Under the pieces are notes generated by a model, which was not told the origin of the DNA, searched no databases, and worked only from the letters and a program-made list of their open reading frames with translations. From Saitoella complicata NRRL Y-17804 (lineage: Eukaryota > Ascomycota > Saitoellomycetes > Saitoellales > Saitoellaceae): a DNA stretch of 64,000 nucleotides. The position numbers and the translations under genes were made by a program. The stretch spans positions 248,001 through 312,000 of the forward strand of contig NW_017567002.1 in the NCBI RefSeq assembly GCF_001661265.1. Reading direction: 5' to 3'. Numbering within the stretch: position 1 is the first letter of the stretch; the number at the start of each line of letters is the position of its first letter. This document shows positions 1 to 11,638 of this stretch, one piece after another.

Positions 1-601
1 CATCCCCTTCACCGTATGCTGCCTTTCCCGCAGCTTCGGCTTGTTCAAAGGTAACCTCTACGCCCTCCTCTCCAGCAAATTCCCCAGTGCCCTGGAAAGG
101 AGCATGTATCCCTGCCATTGGCTCAACTCCTGTCGTGTCACATTGCTGAACATGTTTGACAAAATGCAGTTGGTCGGACAGGTCTTTTAGCATGCGTGAT
201 TCTGCCTCATGATCCTTTGGTGGTGAAAGGGCTGCCAGCTTGAGGAGATGCCGCAGTCTTTCTGGTGTGATCTCTGAGGATATGGGCGCCGCATCATCCG
301 GAAGTAAACTGCTCACGGACCATGTAGGTTTTGGTAAAGATGTTGCAGTGGTGGCAGTGGTGAGCTGCCGGGTACCAGAGCACAATAAGAAAGACCTGGA
401 ATATGAAGTGCGGAAGAACGCACGAGCGGTCTTGCTTGCCTATCAGCTGGGTGCGATAGGTATGTTTCCTCGACAGAGATTTACCTGTGAAGTAATGGCC
501 ATGATCAAGGCTATGATGGATCTGAGCTTACCTTGCGGGCCTTACGCGGGCTTCTCTGGAGATCGATATCGATGTAACGTCGACACAATCCTTCTCCACA
601 T
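1..601 (-). CDS. GatC-type subunit of mitochondrial glutamyl-tRNA(Gln) amidotransferase (3' end cut by window edge)
   Basis: Exons 601-546 and 395-<1, with a GTAAGG donor and TTCCAG acceptor. About 150 residues are visible. The first exon encodes an Arg-rich, acid-poor start (MWRRIVSTLHRYRS) that looks like a mitochondrial presequence. Exon 2 carries the GatC signature: ITPERLRHLLKLAAL, then a helix with QLHFVKHVQQ, then CDTTGVEPM, matching the family pattern of first helix, second helix and D-x-x-G-V-E-P. GatC bridges the GatA amidase and GatB in the complex that turns Glu-tRNA(Gln) into Gln-tRNA(Gln) in mitochondria. The gene diverges from SNT1 across about 247 bp. The first exon has only 56 coding bases, so simple ORF calls miss the true start. 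The C-terminus lies outside the window. Confidence 0.8.
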
Positions 602-848
602 TCGGCAGGGAACCGTCACACCACGTCGGAAAAAGATGACCTGTAATTCAGAGATCATTTGTTCAAAGTTCTAGAGACTCGCAAAGATACCACGACCGCT
701 TCAGATGGATTTCACCTTGGCACCTGCAACCCTTCGAGACTCTCAGACATCGCTAACGCCGGAGCGCACAACAGCCGGGGTCCAGCGCACCCTACCTCCA
801 AAACACAGCCGCTCAAACAACTTGGCACTTTGGAAACGGCCAGGAAGG

Positions 849-3800
849 ATGTCGTATCCTCCTCGGCACAACGACAGGCCTCCGCCGGGAAGGTACTACG
901 ACAACCGCCCACCTCCTACACCGCGTGGCGGCCCTCCCAACGGACCCCGAGCTGCCCTGTCAGATCCGCGACGACCGATACCTTCGCGTGACTACCGTCC
1001 GTCGCCTCACCATCCCTATGCTCGACCGCCACCTCCTCCATCAAGGCCTCCCGCACGCGATCCACGAGACAGGGAAGCCGCTTACCAAGAGCGTGAGCGG
1101 CAGGTTGCGCGTGAACGAGAACAGTGGGAGCGCGAACAGCGCGAGCTTCGCGAAGAACGTGCGCGCCGCGCAGAGGAATTCAAACGGCAAAATGAAGCTG
1201 ATCGAGACTCTAAACCAGGCCCATCGAGCGCGCCTTCCTGTCCACCTGTCGCGGCCGGGTTAGGAACATCATCATCGTACCGCCCTCCCTCGACCCAGGT
1301 ACCATCCTCAGGCTCGGCTTCGGCATCCCGCGCATCGAGTCCCGACGGAGGTTCTAGTCGTAGGGGAGGGCTGGGTCCACCTGTCAGGCCAAGCGCCGAT
1401 GACCGGAGACGAGCAGATTCGCGTGGACCGCCCCTTTCGCGACCAAGTTCTCGAGGACCATTATCAGACAGGCCGACGTCGCGTGCACCTATGGACAGAC
1501 CACTCTCGGATCGGCCAAATTCTCGTGGATCAGTGGAAGGACCACTGTCATCAGATAGGGATCGTTATCCTCCGCGTAGCGGGTCTGATCGTCCTTCATC
1601 ACGGCTTTCTTATATTCCGGGATCAGGGGTTAGAGAAGGATATACCATGGAACGAGTACAGGAGTCGGCTAAGGTTCTAGCAAATCGTGAAAAGAGGTTT
1701 GGGACAGGTTCGGCGGCTTCATCCGTGTCAGGGAAGAGCACGAATACAGGCGATCAGACGCAACCTGTGAAGGAGGAGGAAGATATTAAGAGGCCAAAAC
1801 CTACAGAAGTTACGAGGACGAACAAGGTGACGGCGGCCAGTGATGCTGCCGTTCGCCCACCATCGGCAGGATCTGTAAAGGCTCTGCCTACGATACCCGA
1901 GGCGACGCCGAACCGTGATCGAAGGCAGGAGGACTCTGAGCGAAAGCCGGCGCCACGACCTACTAACGCGTCAACTGAATCAAGTACTCATAAGCCAGAA
2001 GCGATCAAGAAGGAGCCGCAGTCAGTTCAAATCTCGCGAGAACAGACCCGCACCCCTCTGTCGACAACAACTTCGCGACCTTCGACGGCATTAACAGGCT
2101 CAGAAAAAGCGATGAATGCAGTGATCTCATCAGGAAACGTGAGCAGAGTTTCAACTCCGAGACAGCCTGAGGAACAGTCTTCTAAACGATCGCCACTTGC
2201 TGCCGTAAGTCAGTCCCCTGTTCGCCCTGCTGCACCCAGATCTACGCATACACTCACTGTTGCTTCAACCGTGACCACTCCCGCAGGACGGCAGACTCGT
2301 TCTGGGTCGACAATTCGACCTCAACAAGGTGGACAACTTCCCAGCGGCCCCTCTGTCTCGCGCGGTCCCGGTCATGGCCCACCGCCAAGGACGGGGTCAG
2401 TGTCTTCGGCAACAAGCGCAGTTGCTACACCCCCTCCGCCACCGCCGAGCACGGCTCATGACCCGGCGCCGCCTCCAACGAAACCCAGGCAGCAACCGTC
2501 AACGGGAATTGCCGGTGGTCCTCCGCAGCGTCAGGGAAGTATTGGTCCGATGGTAGGTGTAATGGGAGTTTCGCGACCAGGAGTCCCGATTCTTCGTGCT
2601 CCTCCGCCGAAACCTGGGATGAATGCAGGTGCAACTAGCGTGAGACCAGGGATTAATAGCATACCAGCGCCCACGCCCCTAAGGGCACCTCCTGGACCGT
2701 TAAGGAGAGAAGGATCGGCGATACCTACGGGTCCGAGAGGGATGATTTCGGCTGGCCGGCCTTTACCGCCGCAGAGTGTTACTGGTCCACCTCGCATTGG
2801 GCCGCAGGGGAGGTATGCGGGGGGGCCTCAGCAAGGTCTTTGGAAGGGTCCAGCTGTTCCGCCGAGTCGCCAGTCGATGCCTCCAGCGGGAAGTGTTGCC
2901 CGACTAGGGCCTCCATCCGCGCCCGCGCCTCAGCGCTCGTCTTCCATCACTTCGGTTGGCGGACCTGCCAGCTTGAGCAGTGACAAGGGCTTTCCTAGCC
3001 CGAGTAGACATAGGGCTTCCCGCCAAGGGGGATTTGCGCCAGATTCGTCATCTCCGTCCTCTCGTCGCGGATCCGGTGATTTCCGGACTGGTGCAGGAAC
3101 CTTGCCTGCCAAATCATCAGCGGCCGGAACCTCGCAACCAGCTGCGAAGTCGTCCCAAGATGACAAGGAGAGTCTCAGTCGGAGACAGAGTACGGAAGAT
3201 ATGCAGAGACGCGCGAGCGAAGGCGCGAAAGCTGTTCGGGAAGCGTTCGCGAGGATGAGCCCCAAGCAAGAGAGGAAATCCATGGATGGTAATGCGAACA
3301 AGGATAGCGGCGGAGAGGAAGTTACAGAACGCGGTGAGATGGAGGGAAGCCTCTTAGTCGCAGATGCGGAGAAAACTGGCAGCTTTGACAGAAAGGGTGT
3401 GAAGCGCCTTGAAATCGAAGGTAAGGCCGAGCGATTAGCTCGTGTTGAACAGGACAACCGTAACGTCCAGTCGAGGGACGATTCGACTGCTAAGCGACCC
3501 CCTTTGACTACAGCGAAATGGGAGGAGTATGCTCCCGTGAATAAACCTCAGGACACTGTCCCAGAGGCCGACGCAGTGACTGCGCACATCGCAGATGCGA
3601 GGCAGCCTGACACGGTAAAGTATATCAACAGTGATGTTCTAAAAACTGTCGATGGTCTCGTTGCAGCGAACGAAACTATTGGTGCGCCCGACGCTCCTTC
3701 GGAGAGTGTTTTTCCAGTTCAGAATTCTGGTACCGCTGTGGCAACGAGAAAGGCAGGACAGGTTAATGTTGAGATATCTGAAGAGCCTGCTGTTGATGAT

Positions 3801-6689
3801 GCACCAATGAAGTCGATTAGCCAGGAGGACGTTTGTGCAGCTGAAAAGGAGATGCATTCACTGGAGCAAGAGCTCGGATCCGTTAAGGGCCGGAAACGAG
3901 CGGCTGAAGACAGTCTGGATAAACTTCGCTTCGAGCAAGCAGAACAAAAAGCGACTCTTCAATTCGACGGCCGCATTGCTGGTGAGCCAGTTTTCGCGTC
4001 TAAAGCGGAGAAAGAAGAAGCAATCGTTTATGCAGTGTACAAACAAAACGAGATTGAGAGGAATGCGTCAAGAGATCTTGTCTTGGCCGAACTCTATCTT
4101 TCGGACAAGGCGGCTGAAATCACGACCCAGGTAATTCAGGACGCGGTTGTTGCCGCTGACCAGCTCCGGCCAGCGATGCTTCGCGTGCTTGGAAAAAGGA
4201 AAGCTGTTGTACATGAGAAAGAACTGGCATTGAAGCGCCAATACAAGCGTCTCCATGATCAGTGGACGACGTATACTGCAGAACTCGACAGTATGAAAGA
4301 GAATGAAGAAAGACAAAAACAGCGCTTTGTTGCACAGGCAGCGGCTGCCCCCGTAGTACAAGATACCGCGGCATCCTATGGAACGTCTACACGTGCTTCT
4401 CGCAGAAACCCGGGTGGCGCTGCAGGCTTCCATCACGGCGATGCCGCACGCTCGGAAGCCGAGTTCCTGGAGATTCTGGCAAACTTGGAATGGGAAAATC
4501 AACGTGATCCCAACGCTAGAGCGAAACTGACGACGGCGACGATTCCGTCGATGATCTTGGACGAGAAGGAACGGAAGGAGCTCGCGTATTACGACGACAA
4601 TCACCGCGTTCGGGTGGACCCGGTGGAGTTCTATCATGTTTCGAATCATCCGGACGTATGGACAGACGAGGAGCATGCCCTTTTTTGTCAGCGTTATATT
4701 CAGTTTCCCAAGCAATTTGGGAAGATCGCCGAGGGCATCCCCGAGAAGACGGCGCAACAGTGTGTTTTGCATTATTATTTGACCAAGAAGACTGTCGACT
4801 ATCGATCTTTGAATTCAGTGAAAGGTAGCAAGAAGCGCAAGGGTGGAAGGTCGAAGACCAAGAAGTCGAAATCTGGCAAGACCAAAGGCAGTGCGCTTAT
4901 GGCTGATTTGGGCAGGAACGAAGAGGATGATGAGGAAGACGACAACACTGCGCCACAGGCTCCCGAAGAGGATGCGTCTACAGCAGTCCAAGAAAACCTC
5001 CCGAAACCGAAACGCAAGAGCGAGTCCCAGAGATTGTTAGAGGATGCGACCAGTGCCACTGGGGCAGACCCTATTGCAGCTGCGCTGGGTACACGGAGGA
5101 AGCGAGGAAATGATGACACTTCGAATTCAGAGCCACCGGAGTCCGTTAGTGCAGTGGTTACTCCCAACGTCAAAGCGCCGGTCACAAAGAAGGCTCGGCT
5201 TGGGCGAGTAGCTTCTGCGCGGAAGGTTCCCAAGGTTGAGAAAGATAAAGGACGACCCAGCAGCGCTGAAGACGAGTCAGTCGGTACTCCTGCTGCGTTC
5301 CCCGAAATCGACTCTAAGGAAGCCGATGTGGCTAACGTCCTGGCTGGCATGCTTGGCGCTGGCTCTGTACCTGTGACACCCTCCGTGGACATGTCCGGCT
5401 TCCCGGCTTCAATCCTTGTAGCCTCGCGATCCCCGCAGGTTCAAGGCGTGCCGCAAACGGGTCCCATTTTAGGTGGCGCGATGGCCGAGGATGACCGTCC
5501 CCTTTCTCCCACGATGCAGGAATATTATGATGCTGACGGAACAGCTCGCAAGGGCAGTCGCCGGGGAACGACGTCGTCTTATTGGTCCGTACAGGAAATG
5601 TCTGATTTTAATGCTCTGCTTGTCCGATATGGAAAAGATTGGTATGCGATTGCAGATGCACTTGGCACAAAGACGGCAACTCAAGTAAAGAACCATTACT
5701 TGAAGAATGCCGACAGATTCGATACTCTAGTGGCCATGAATCCTTTGAGCAAAGGCAGCGCTAGTGTACCTGACACTGTTGACAATTCAGAAGAAGGTCT
5801 ACCAGACGAGCCGGACAAGCGCCACGCTCAAACCGTCATCCTCATCCCCAGGCAAACTGAGGGACGCACTCTTGCTACTGCGGAAGCTCCTGGTCTTGAC
5901 AAATCAGGGTTTGCTCGTCAACCAACTACATCTGAGATCTTACAAGCTGCCGCAAACAGAAGTCAAGCTACATTCCCAGCCTCAACGGCCTCTTCCTATC
6001 AGTGTTACGATCGTGGGGTACGTCAGATGGAGTACACTCGCTCGTCTAGCGGTTCCGCGTATCCATTCAATCCGCTTCCTTCGATCTCAAACAGCTACCC
6101 GCAGTCACCAGAGCAGACTGGTCGCAGCTTACCAGGCATCGGTCGTTTGTTTAATGACGAACCGGTTGGTGGCCCACGCGTGGCTACATGGTATCCGCAG
6201 CCCGATGCTGCGATGCAGAGTCAACCACCGTCTCGTATGCACTCGCCGCCGCTTCCGCGGAGTCAAATGAGCGACAAGCCCATGCTTCCTTCCATCACTG
6301 CATTGGGCCCACCTATGCCGCGCGCTTCGCCGTTGCCGCCGATCACATCATCTCTCGGGGATTACCCTCCGCCAAGATCTTCGTTGAGCACGCTGTTGAA
6401 TTCGCCGGCACCATCAGCGCCGGATATGCGGCCTGTAGCACATGGCTATGGTGGATACTATGGTGATGCGCGTGGATACCCGAGCTACTCATCAACCATG
6501 CCCCCTCAGCTTCCGCCTTTGTCGACTCATCAACCAACATCGTTGGTTCCTATTCTTCCTCCTATTTCTTCGCTGCGAGGAGGGCCACCAGGCCCGGCAA
6601 CCAGTGGCATGCGCTACGATCCCAGGACAGGAGAGCCAAGCAACCCGTCCGGACAGGGGCAGCTGCCACCGTTCTTCAGGAGAGATTAA
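849..6689 (+). CDS. SNT1: SNT1-type SANT-domain co-repressor subunit (Set3 histone deacetylase complex)
   Basis: One uninterrupted frame of 1946 residues from the ATG at 849; an in-frame ATG at 705 adds 48 residues unlike the family. The start MSYPPRHNDRPPPGRYY is the Pro/Arg-rich opening usual for fungal SNT1. Residues 1-900 are low-complexity and rich in Ser, Pro, Arg and Gly. A charged helical stretch lies near 1000-1160. A first SANT domain lies near 1271-1316 (starts WTDEEHALF, ends HYYLTKK), followed by a Lys-rich patch. A second SANT/Myb domain lies near 1579-1622 (YWSVQEMSDF to VKNHYLKNADRF). The tail is Pro/Ser-rich. In yeast Snt1 is the NCoR/SMRT-like scaffold of the Set3 HDAC complex. 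It is the longest gene here and has no visible intron, unlike most neighbours. Confidence 0.9.
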   Translation: MSYPPRHNDRPPPGRYYDNRPPPTPRGGPPNGPRAALSDPRRPIPSRDYRPSPHHPYARPPPPPSRPPARDPRDREAAYQERERQVAREREQWEREQRELREERARRAEEFKRQNEADRDSKPGPSSAPSCPPVAAGLGTSSSYRPPSTQVPSSGSASASRASSPDGGSSRRGGLGPPVRPSADDRRRADSRGPPLSRPSSRGPLSDRPTSRAPMDRPLSDRPNSRGSVEGPLSSDRDRYPPRSGSDRPSSRLSYIPGSGVREGYTMERVQESAKVLANREKRFGTGSAASSVSGKSTNTGDQTQPVKEEEDIKRPKPTEVTRTNKVTAASDAAVRPPSAGSVKALPTIPEATPNRDRRQEDSERKPAPRPTNASTESSTHKPEAIKKEPQSVQISREQTRTPLSTTTSRPSTALTGSEKAMNAVISSGNVSRVSTPRQPEEQSSKRSPLAAVSQSPVRPAAPRSTHTLTVASTVTTPAGRQTRSGSTIRPQQGGQLPSGPSVSRGPGHGPPPRTGSVSSATSAVATPPPPPPSTAHDPAPPPTKPRQQPSTGIAGGPPQRQGSIGPMVGVMGVSRPGVPILRAPPPKPGMNAGATSVRPGINSIPAPTPLRAPPGPLRREGSAIPTGPRGMISAGRPLPPQSVTGPPRIGPQGRYAGGPQQGLWKGPAVPPSRQSMPPAGSVARLGPPSAPAPQRSSSITSVGGPASLSSDKGFPSPSRHRASRQGGFAPDSSSPSSRRGSGDFRTGAGTLPAKSSAAGTSQPAAKSSQDDKESLSRRQSTEDMQRRASEGAKAVREAFARMSPKQERKSMDGNANKDSGGEEVTERGEMEGSLLVADAEKTGSFDRKGVKRLEIEGKAERLARVEQDNRNVQSRDDSTAKRPPLTTAKWEEYAPVNKPQDTVPEADAVTAHIADARQPDTVKYINSDVLKTVDGLVAANETIGAPDAPSESVFPVQNSGTAVATRKAGQVNVEISEEPAVDDAPMKSISQEDVCAAEKEMHSLEQELGSVKGRKRAAEDSLDKLRFEQAEQKATLQFDGRIAGEPVFASKAEKEEAIVYAVYKQNEIERNASRDLVLAELYLSDKAAEITTQVIQDAVVAADQLRPAMLRVLGKRKAVVHEKELALKRQYKRLHDQWTTYTAELDSMKENEERQKQRFVAQAAAAPVVQDTAASYGTSTRASRRNPGGAAGFHHGDAARSEAEFLEILANLEWENQRDPNARAKLTTATIPSMILDEKERKELAYYDDNHRVRVDPVEFYHVSNHPDVWTDEEHALFCQRYIQFPKQFGKIAEGIPEKTAQQCVLHYYLTKKTVDYRSLNSVKGSKKRKGGRSKTKKSKSGKTKGSALMADLGRNEEDDEEDDNTAPQAPEEDASTAVQENLPKPKRKSESQRLLEDATSATGADPIAAALGTRRKRGNDDTSNSEPPESVSAVVTPNVKAPVTKKARLGRVASARKVPKVEKDKGRPSSAEDESVGTPAAFPEIDSKEADVANVLAGMLGAGSVPVTPSVDMSGFPASILVASRSPQVQGVPQTGPILGGAMAEDDRPLSPTMQEYYDADGTARKGSRRGTTSSYWSVQEMSDFNALLVRYGKDWYAIADALGTKTATQVKNHYLKNADRFDTLVAMNPLSKGSASVPDTVDNSEEGLPDEPDKRHAQTVILIPRQTEGRTLATAEAPGLDKSGFARQPTTSEILQAAANRSQATFPASTASSYQCYDRGVRQMEYTRSSSGSAYPFNPLPSISNSYPQSPEQTGRSLPGIGRLFNDEPVGGPRVATWYPQPDAAMQSQPPSRMHSPPLPRSQMSDKPMLPSITALGPPMPRASPLPPITSSLGDYPPPRSSLSTLLNSPAPSAPDMRPVAHGYGGYYGDARGYPSYSSTMPPQLPPLSTHQPTSLVPILPPISSLRGGPPGPATSGMRYDPRTGEPSNPSGQGQLPPFFRRD

Positions 6690-6998
6690 GATAGATGGCG
6701 TATGTATGTTGATGGACTGCAATTGTTTATATACACACTTTCATTTAGGTTATTGGTTGTGTGGCGTTACCGTGGGTTAAGGATGGGTATACCGTGGTCG
6801 GTGTTTGTCCTTAGGAAGCCTACGCTTTGCATTATTGTACGATATGTGTACCTAATTGACCTTGAACTCTACTCTGATTTGTTTTTTTATTTCTCCCACA
6901 CTCATCAGCCTTGCTTGCCTGTGACTTTAGACGCGCGCAGCTGACGGTCGCACCGGTGCCGTATCGGGTCGGCAAGCTTATTGTTAAGCTCAGCCAGT

Positions 6999-7087
6999 TG
7001 ATAAGGAAAACGGCAACTGTCCATCGCTATCTCTATTTATCCGGCGGAAGGGAACCCCATCTCTTGACATGGGACCAGATGAGATAG
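6999..7087. promoter_or_regulatory. Cluster of GATA (HGATAR) motifs upstream of formamidase
   Basis: The 514 bp between SNT1 and formamidase hold three HGATAR sites within 90 bp: TGATAA at 6999-7004, CTATCT (reverse of AGATAG) at 7027-7032 and AGATAG at 7082-7087, all within about 205 bp of the ATG at 7204. Clustered HGATAR sites are the known binding pattern of AreA/NIT2 GATA factors, which activate nitrogen-scavenging genes such as formamidase. The motif reading is direct; the regulation is inferred. No other gene is seen between 6690 and 7203. Confidence 0.45.
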
Positions 7088-7203
7088 GAGAACCCTGTAA
7101 GCAACCAAGCCACGGCATCCTCTACAAATACCACTTGTCTGGGCCTTCTTGATCTGATCATCAAGCTTGATCCGCACCTTCTTTCCAACTAAAACATTTC
7201 GTC

Positions 7204-8525
7204 ATGACCATCAGAACAGCCATCAAGGTTGACATCAACAAGCCTGCATTCGAGCAGCCCCACATCCACAACAGATGGCATCCGTATGAGAACTCCGATC
7301 CTTGGAGTATTAATTGATCGCTAATCATTGTCTCAGTGAGATTCCTTTCGCCGCCAAGGTAGCCCCGGGTGAAGTTGTCAACGTAGAGTGTGTCGACTGG
7401 ACCGGTGGTCAGATCGGCAACAATGACTCTGCCGACGATATCCGTGATGTCGACCTTAACCGCGTTCATTACCTCTCCGGCCCCCTTGAGATTGAAGGTG
7501 CTAAGCCTGGAGATGCACTTCTCGTTGAGATCCTTGAGATCCAGCCTTTCAAGGAACAGAACTGGGGATTCACCGGCGTTTTCCACTCTAAGAATGGTGG
7601 TGGGTTCTTGGCTGACAAGATGCCAAAGGCCGCGAAGGCTATCTGGGATTTCGAGGGAATTTACGCCAAGTCACGACACATTCCTGGAGTTAGGTTTCCC
7701 GGTATCATCCATCCAGGATTGATGGGCTGTGCTCCTTCCAAGGAGTTGCTCGCCAAGTGGACGGAGCGTGAGTCAGGACTGTGCCACTCGCACGGATCAA
7801 TGGATGTTGCGAAGTTGCCTACCGCCGACGGAGCTCACCCTGGTGCTCCCGCTCTTGAGGGCGATGATGAGTTGGCGAAGAGGATTAGGGAGGAGGGTGC
7901 TAGAACTGTTCCTCCTCGTGAGCACGGAGGAAACGTTGATATCAAGAACCTCAGTCGTGGTTCCCGAACTTGGATGCCCGTGTATCTCGACGGAGCCAAG
8001 TTCTCCATCGGTGACCTTCACTTCAGCCAGGGTGATGGTGAGATCTCTTTCTGTGGTGCTATCGAGATGTCTGGTATTATCACCTTGAAGTTTGGAATCA
8101 TTCCTGGAGGTGTTGAGGCATTGAGTTTACGTCAGCCCATGTACCTTCCTGGACCCGTGCAGCCTCAGTTCAGCCCTGGTCGCATGTTGACCTTCCAGGG
8201 TATCTCCGTCGATGCTGACACCGGCGAGCAGAAGTTCCTCGATGTCCACCTTGCGTACAAGCAGACCTGTCTCAATGCTGTGAAGTATCTTCAGCGTTAC
8301 GGATACTCTGACTACCAGATCTACCTTCTTTTGTCCGCAGCGCCTGTTGAGGGTCACATCGCAGCTATTGTGGACATCCCCAACGCGTGTACTACCCTTG
8401 GATTGCCTTTGGATATGTTTGAGTTTGATGTAGCTCCAGTCGGTGCCAACATGAACGACTCTTTGAGCGGAGAGGTCAAGGTGACGAAGATGATTACTCA
8501 GGATTGTCCGATCTCGGACTTCTAA
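7204..8525 (+). CDS. fmdS: Formamidase (acetamidase/formamidase family)
   Basis: Exons 7204-7283 and 7337-8525, giving 422 residues. The intron is 53 bp with a GTATGA donor and CTCAG acceptor, joining HNRWHP to EIPFAAKV. The protein has the FmdA/AmdA fold hallmarks: VNVECVDWTGGQIGNNDSADDIRDVDL early on (quoted in part: DWTGGQIGNNDS), then SGPLEIEGAKPGD, FPGIIHPGLMGCAPS, REHGGNVDIKNL and DLHFSQGDGE, with a C-terminal DVAPVGANMNDS. The family hydrolyses formamide to formate and ammonia in the cytosol, supplying nitrogen. The GATA motifs just upstream fit control by nitrogen supply. An acetamidase specificity cannot be excluded from sequence alone. Confidence 0.93.
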
Positions 8526-8624
8526 GGGGGTTATGGGAGGCAACGAGGATGAGTGTATGATTTAGGAATACCCTTTATGATAGCAATTTACCAGGGATAT
8601 TTACTCGGATTTTCGAGGAGCTTA

Positions 8625-8637
8625 GAACATTCCAGGG
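8625..8637. promoter_or_regulatory. Possible heat-shock element upstream of HSP60
   Basis: The sequence GAACATTCCAGGG holds a head-to-head GAA-NN-TTC unit followed by a degenerate third unit, the arrangement bound by heat-shock factor trimers. It lies about 111-123 bp upstream of the HSP60 start codon. Only two of three units match well, so this is a suggestion rather than a firm site. Confidence 0.35.
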
Positions 8638-8723
8638 ACTGGGGACGGGCGCGCCAGCCACAGCAGTGGGCGAAGTATTTGATCCGCTCGGCCTCCCCGA
8701 AACTCTCCAGAGTCCCCCTCTGA

Positions 8724-10528
<1,805 letters not shown>

Positions 10529-10860
10529 ACGAGCAGCCATGTTGCGAACGAAGGCGATTGATGTAGGATATGTGGAAAAAGGCGTCTGGCATGTAAGTCA
10601 CGGAATGCCACTTATTGATTGTATTGTATCTCATTAGGATTGTTATTTTTGGGTATTCCATATGGAAGGCGTTTTCTAGATATAAGAAATGGCATGAGAC
10701 ACTCCACTCAGACCACTTCTCTGTAATCTTCCTACTTTGTGTTTCTTGGTGGGATGTTCGTTGTTGGAGGTGATGCAACGTCATGCAGAACCGTACGCAA
10801 TCGCAACCCCACCGCCATAAGCGCACCTCTATCGATAACGCCTGAGATTATAACTTCATC
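10529..10860. other. Intergenic: HSP60 3' region and inhibitor promoter
   Basis: No open frame with coding character and no RNA gene seen. It should hold the HSP60 polyadenylation region and the promoter of the small secreted inhibitor gene. Confidence 0.5.
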
Positions 10861-11371
10861 ATGAATATCAAATCACTCTTCACCGTCTTGATCGTCCTTG
10901 TCGTTGGCATCGTTGGGGCTTTCGCTGAAGCGGCCCCGATGGGCTCCTTGAAGCAAGGTGAGAGAGCTTCTTGCTGACATGGGTGTGCATAGATGCTTAC
11001 TCGTTGAACAGAGACTAAGGCGTTCATTGTCCGCTATGCCTCGAACACACCGGAGAAGGTGATCGATGCTGCTATTGAGAACATCAAGTCCGTACGTTGT
11101 ATCATCAGCCCCAACACACTGCACTCATGCTGACATGACACTAAAGATTGGCGGCGAACTGACGCACCGATACACCCTATTCAAGGGATTCTCTGCAGTT
11201 GCGCCTGTTGACGCGATCTACGCTTTGAAAGCGGAAGAGTCGCCGTTCCTGCAAGACATCGAGGAGGATCAGCTCGTGAGTAAGTGAACCCATCCATGCT
11301 CGCCGACTGCTATTGACCTTTCATCTATAGCTATCGCAGATCAGCCTAAGCTTGAGGACACTAGGTGGTGA
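10861..11371 (+). CDS. Secreted peptidase inhibitor I9-like protein (Pbi2-like domain)
   Basis: Four exons: 10861-10957, 11012-11091, 11147-11279 and 11331-11371, giving 116 residues. Residues 1-22 form a hydrophobic signal peptide (MNIKSLFTVLIVLVVGIVGA). The rest matches the inhibitor I9/propeptide fold: KAFIVRYASNTPEKVIDAAI, then IGGELTHRYTLFKGFSAV and FLQDIEEDQLVTIADQ. I9 domains act as subtilisin propeptides or free inhibitors such as yeast Pbi2, which inhibits vacuolar proteinase B. A signal peptide is absent from yeast Pbi2, so this version is probably secretory or vacuolar. If the last intron is not removed, the frame stops at 11287 after LVSK; the spliced form extends the family-typical EEDQ-V-T end and is preferred. 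Confidence 0.75.
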
Positions 11372-11638
11372 TCGTTTAATGAGTCAAGTTTGTCTTAGGC
11401 CGCTACTTTTGGCACATTCTATACGTTAACCAGAGTTGGGTTACTGTTACTCCTTTGCTTTGGTATGGCGTGTTGCATAAACATTCCTTTTTACAATTCA
11501 GGAACGCATTTTGTTTTTTCTTGCTGTATAGATAGATACGAGCGACCACACGAGCTACATGCAACCTCGCCAATTCCAAAAAAGAAGAAACGCCTGAGAT
11601 ATACCCCGCCCTGTACTTGAGCGAATAGATGTGTGCGC

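Noticed and set aside
240-674. A 144-residue plus-strand frame ahead of SNT1
   Set aside because: It is the reverse shadow of the GatC-type gene, whose minus-strand frame carries clear family signatures.
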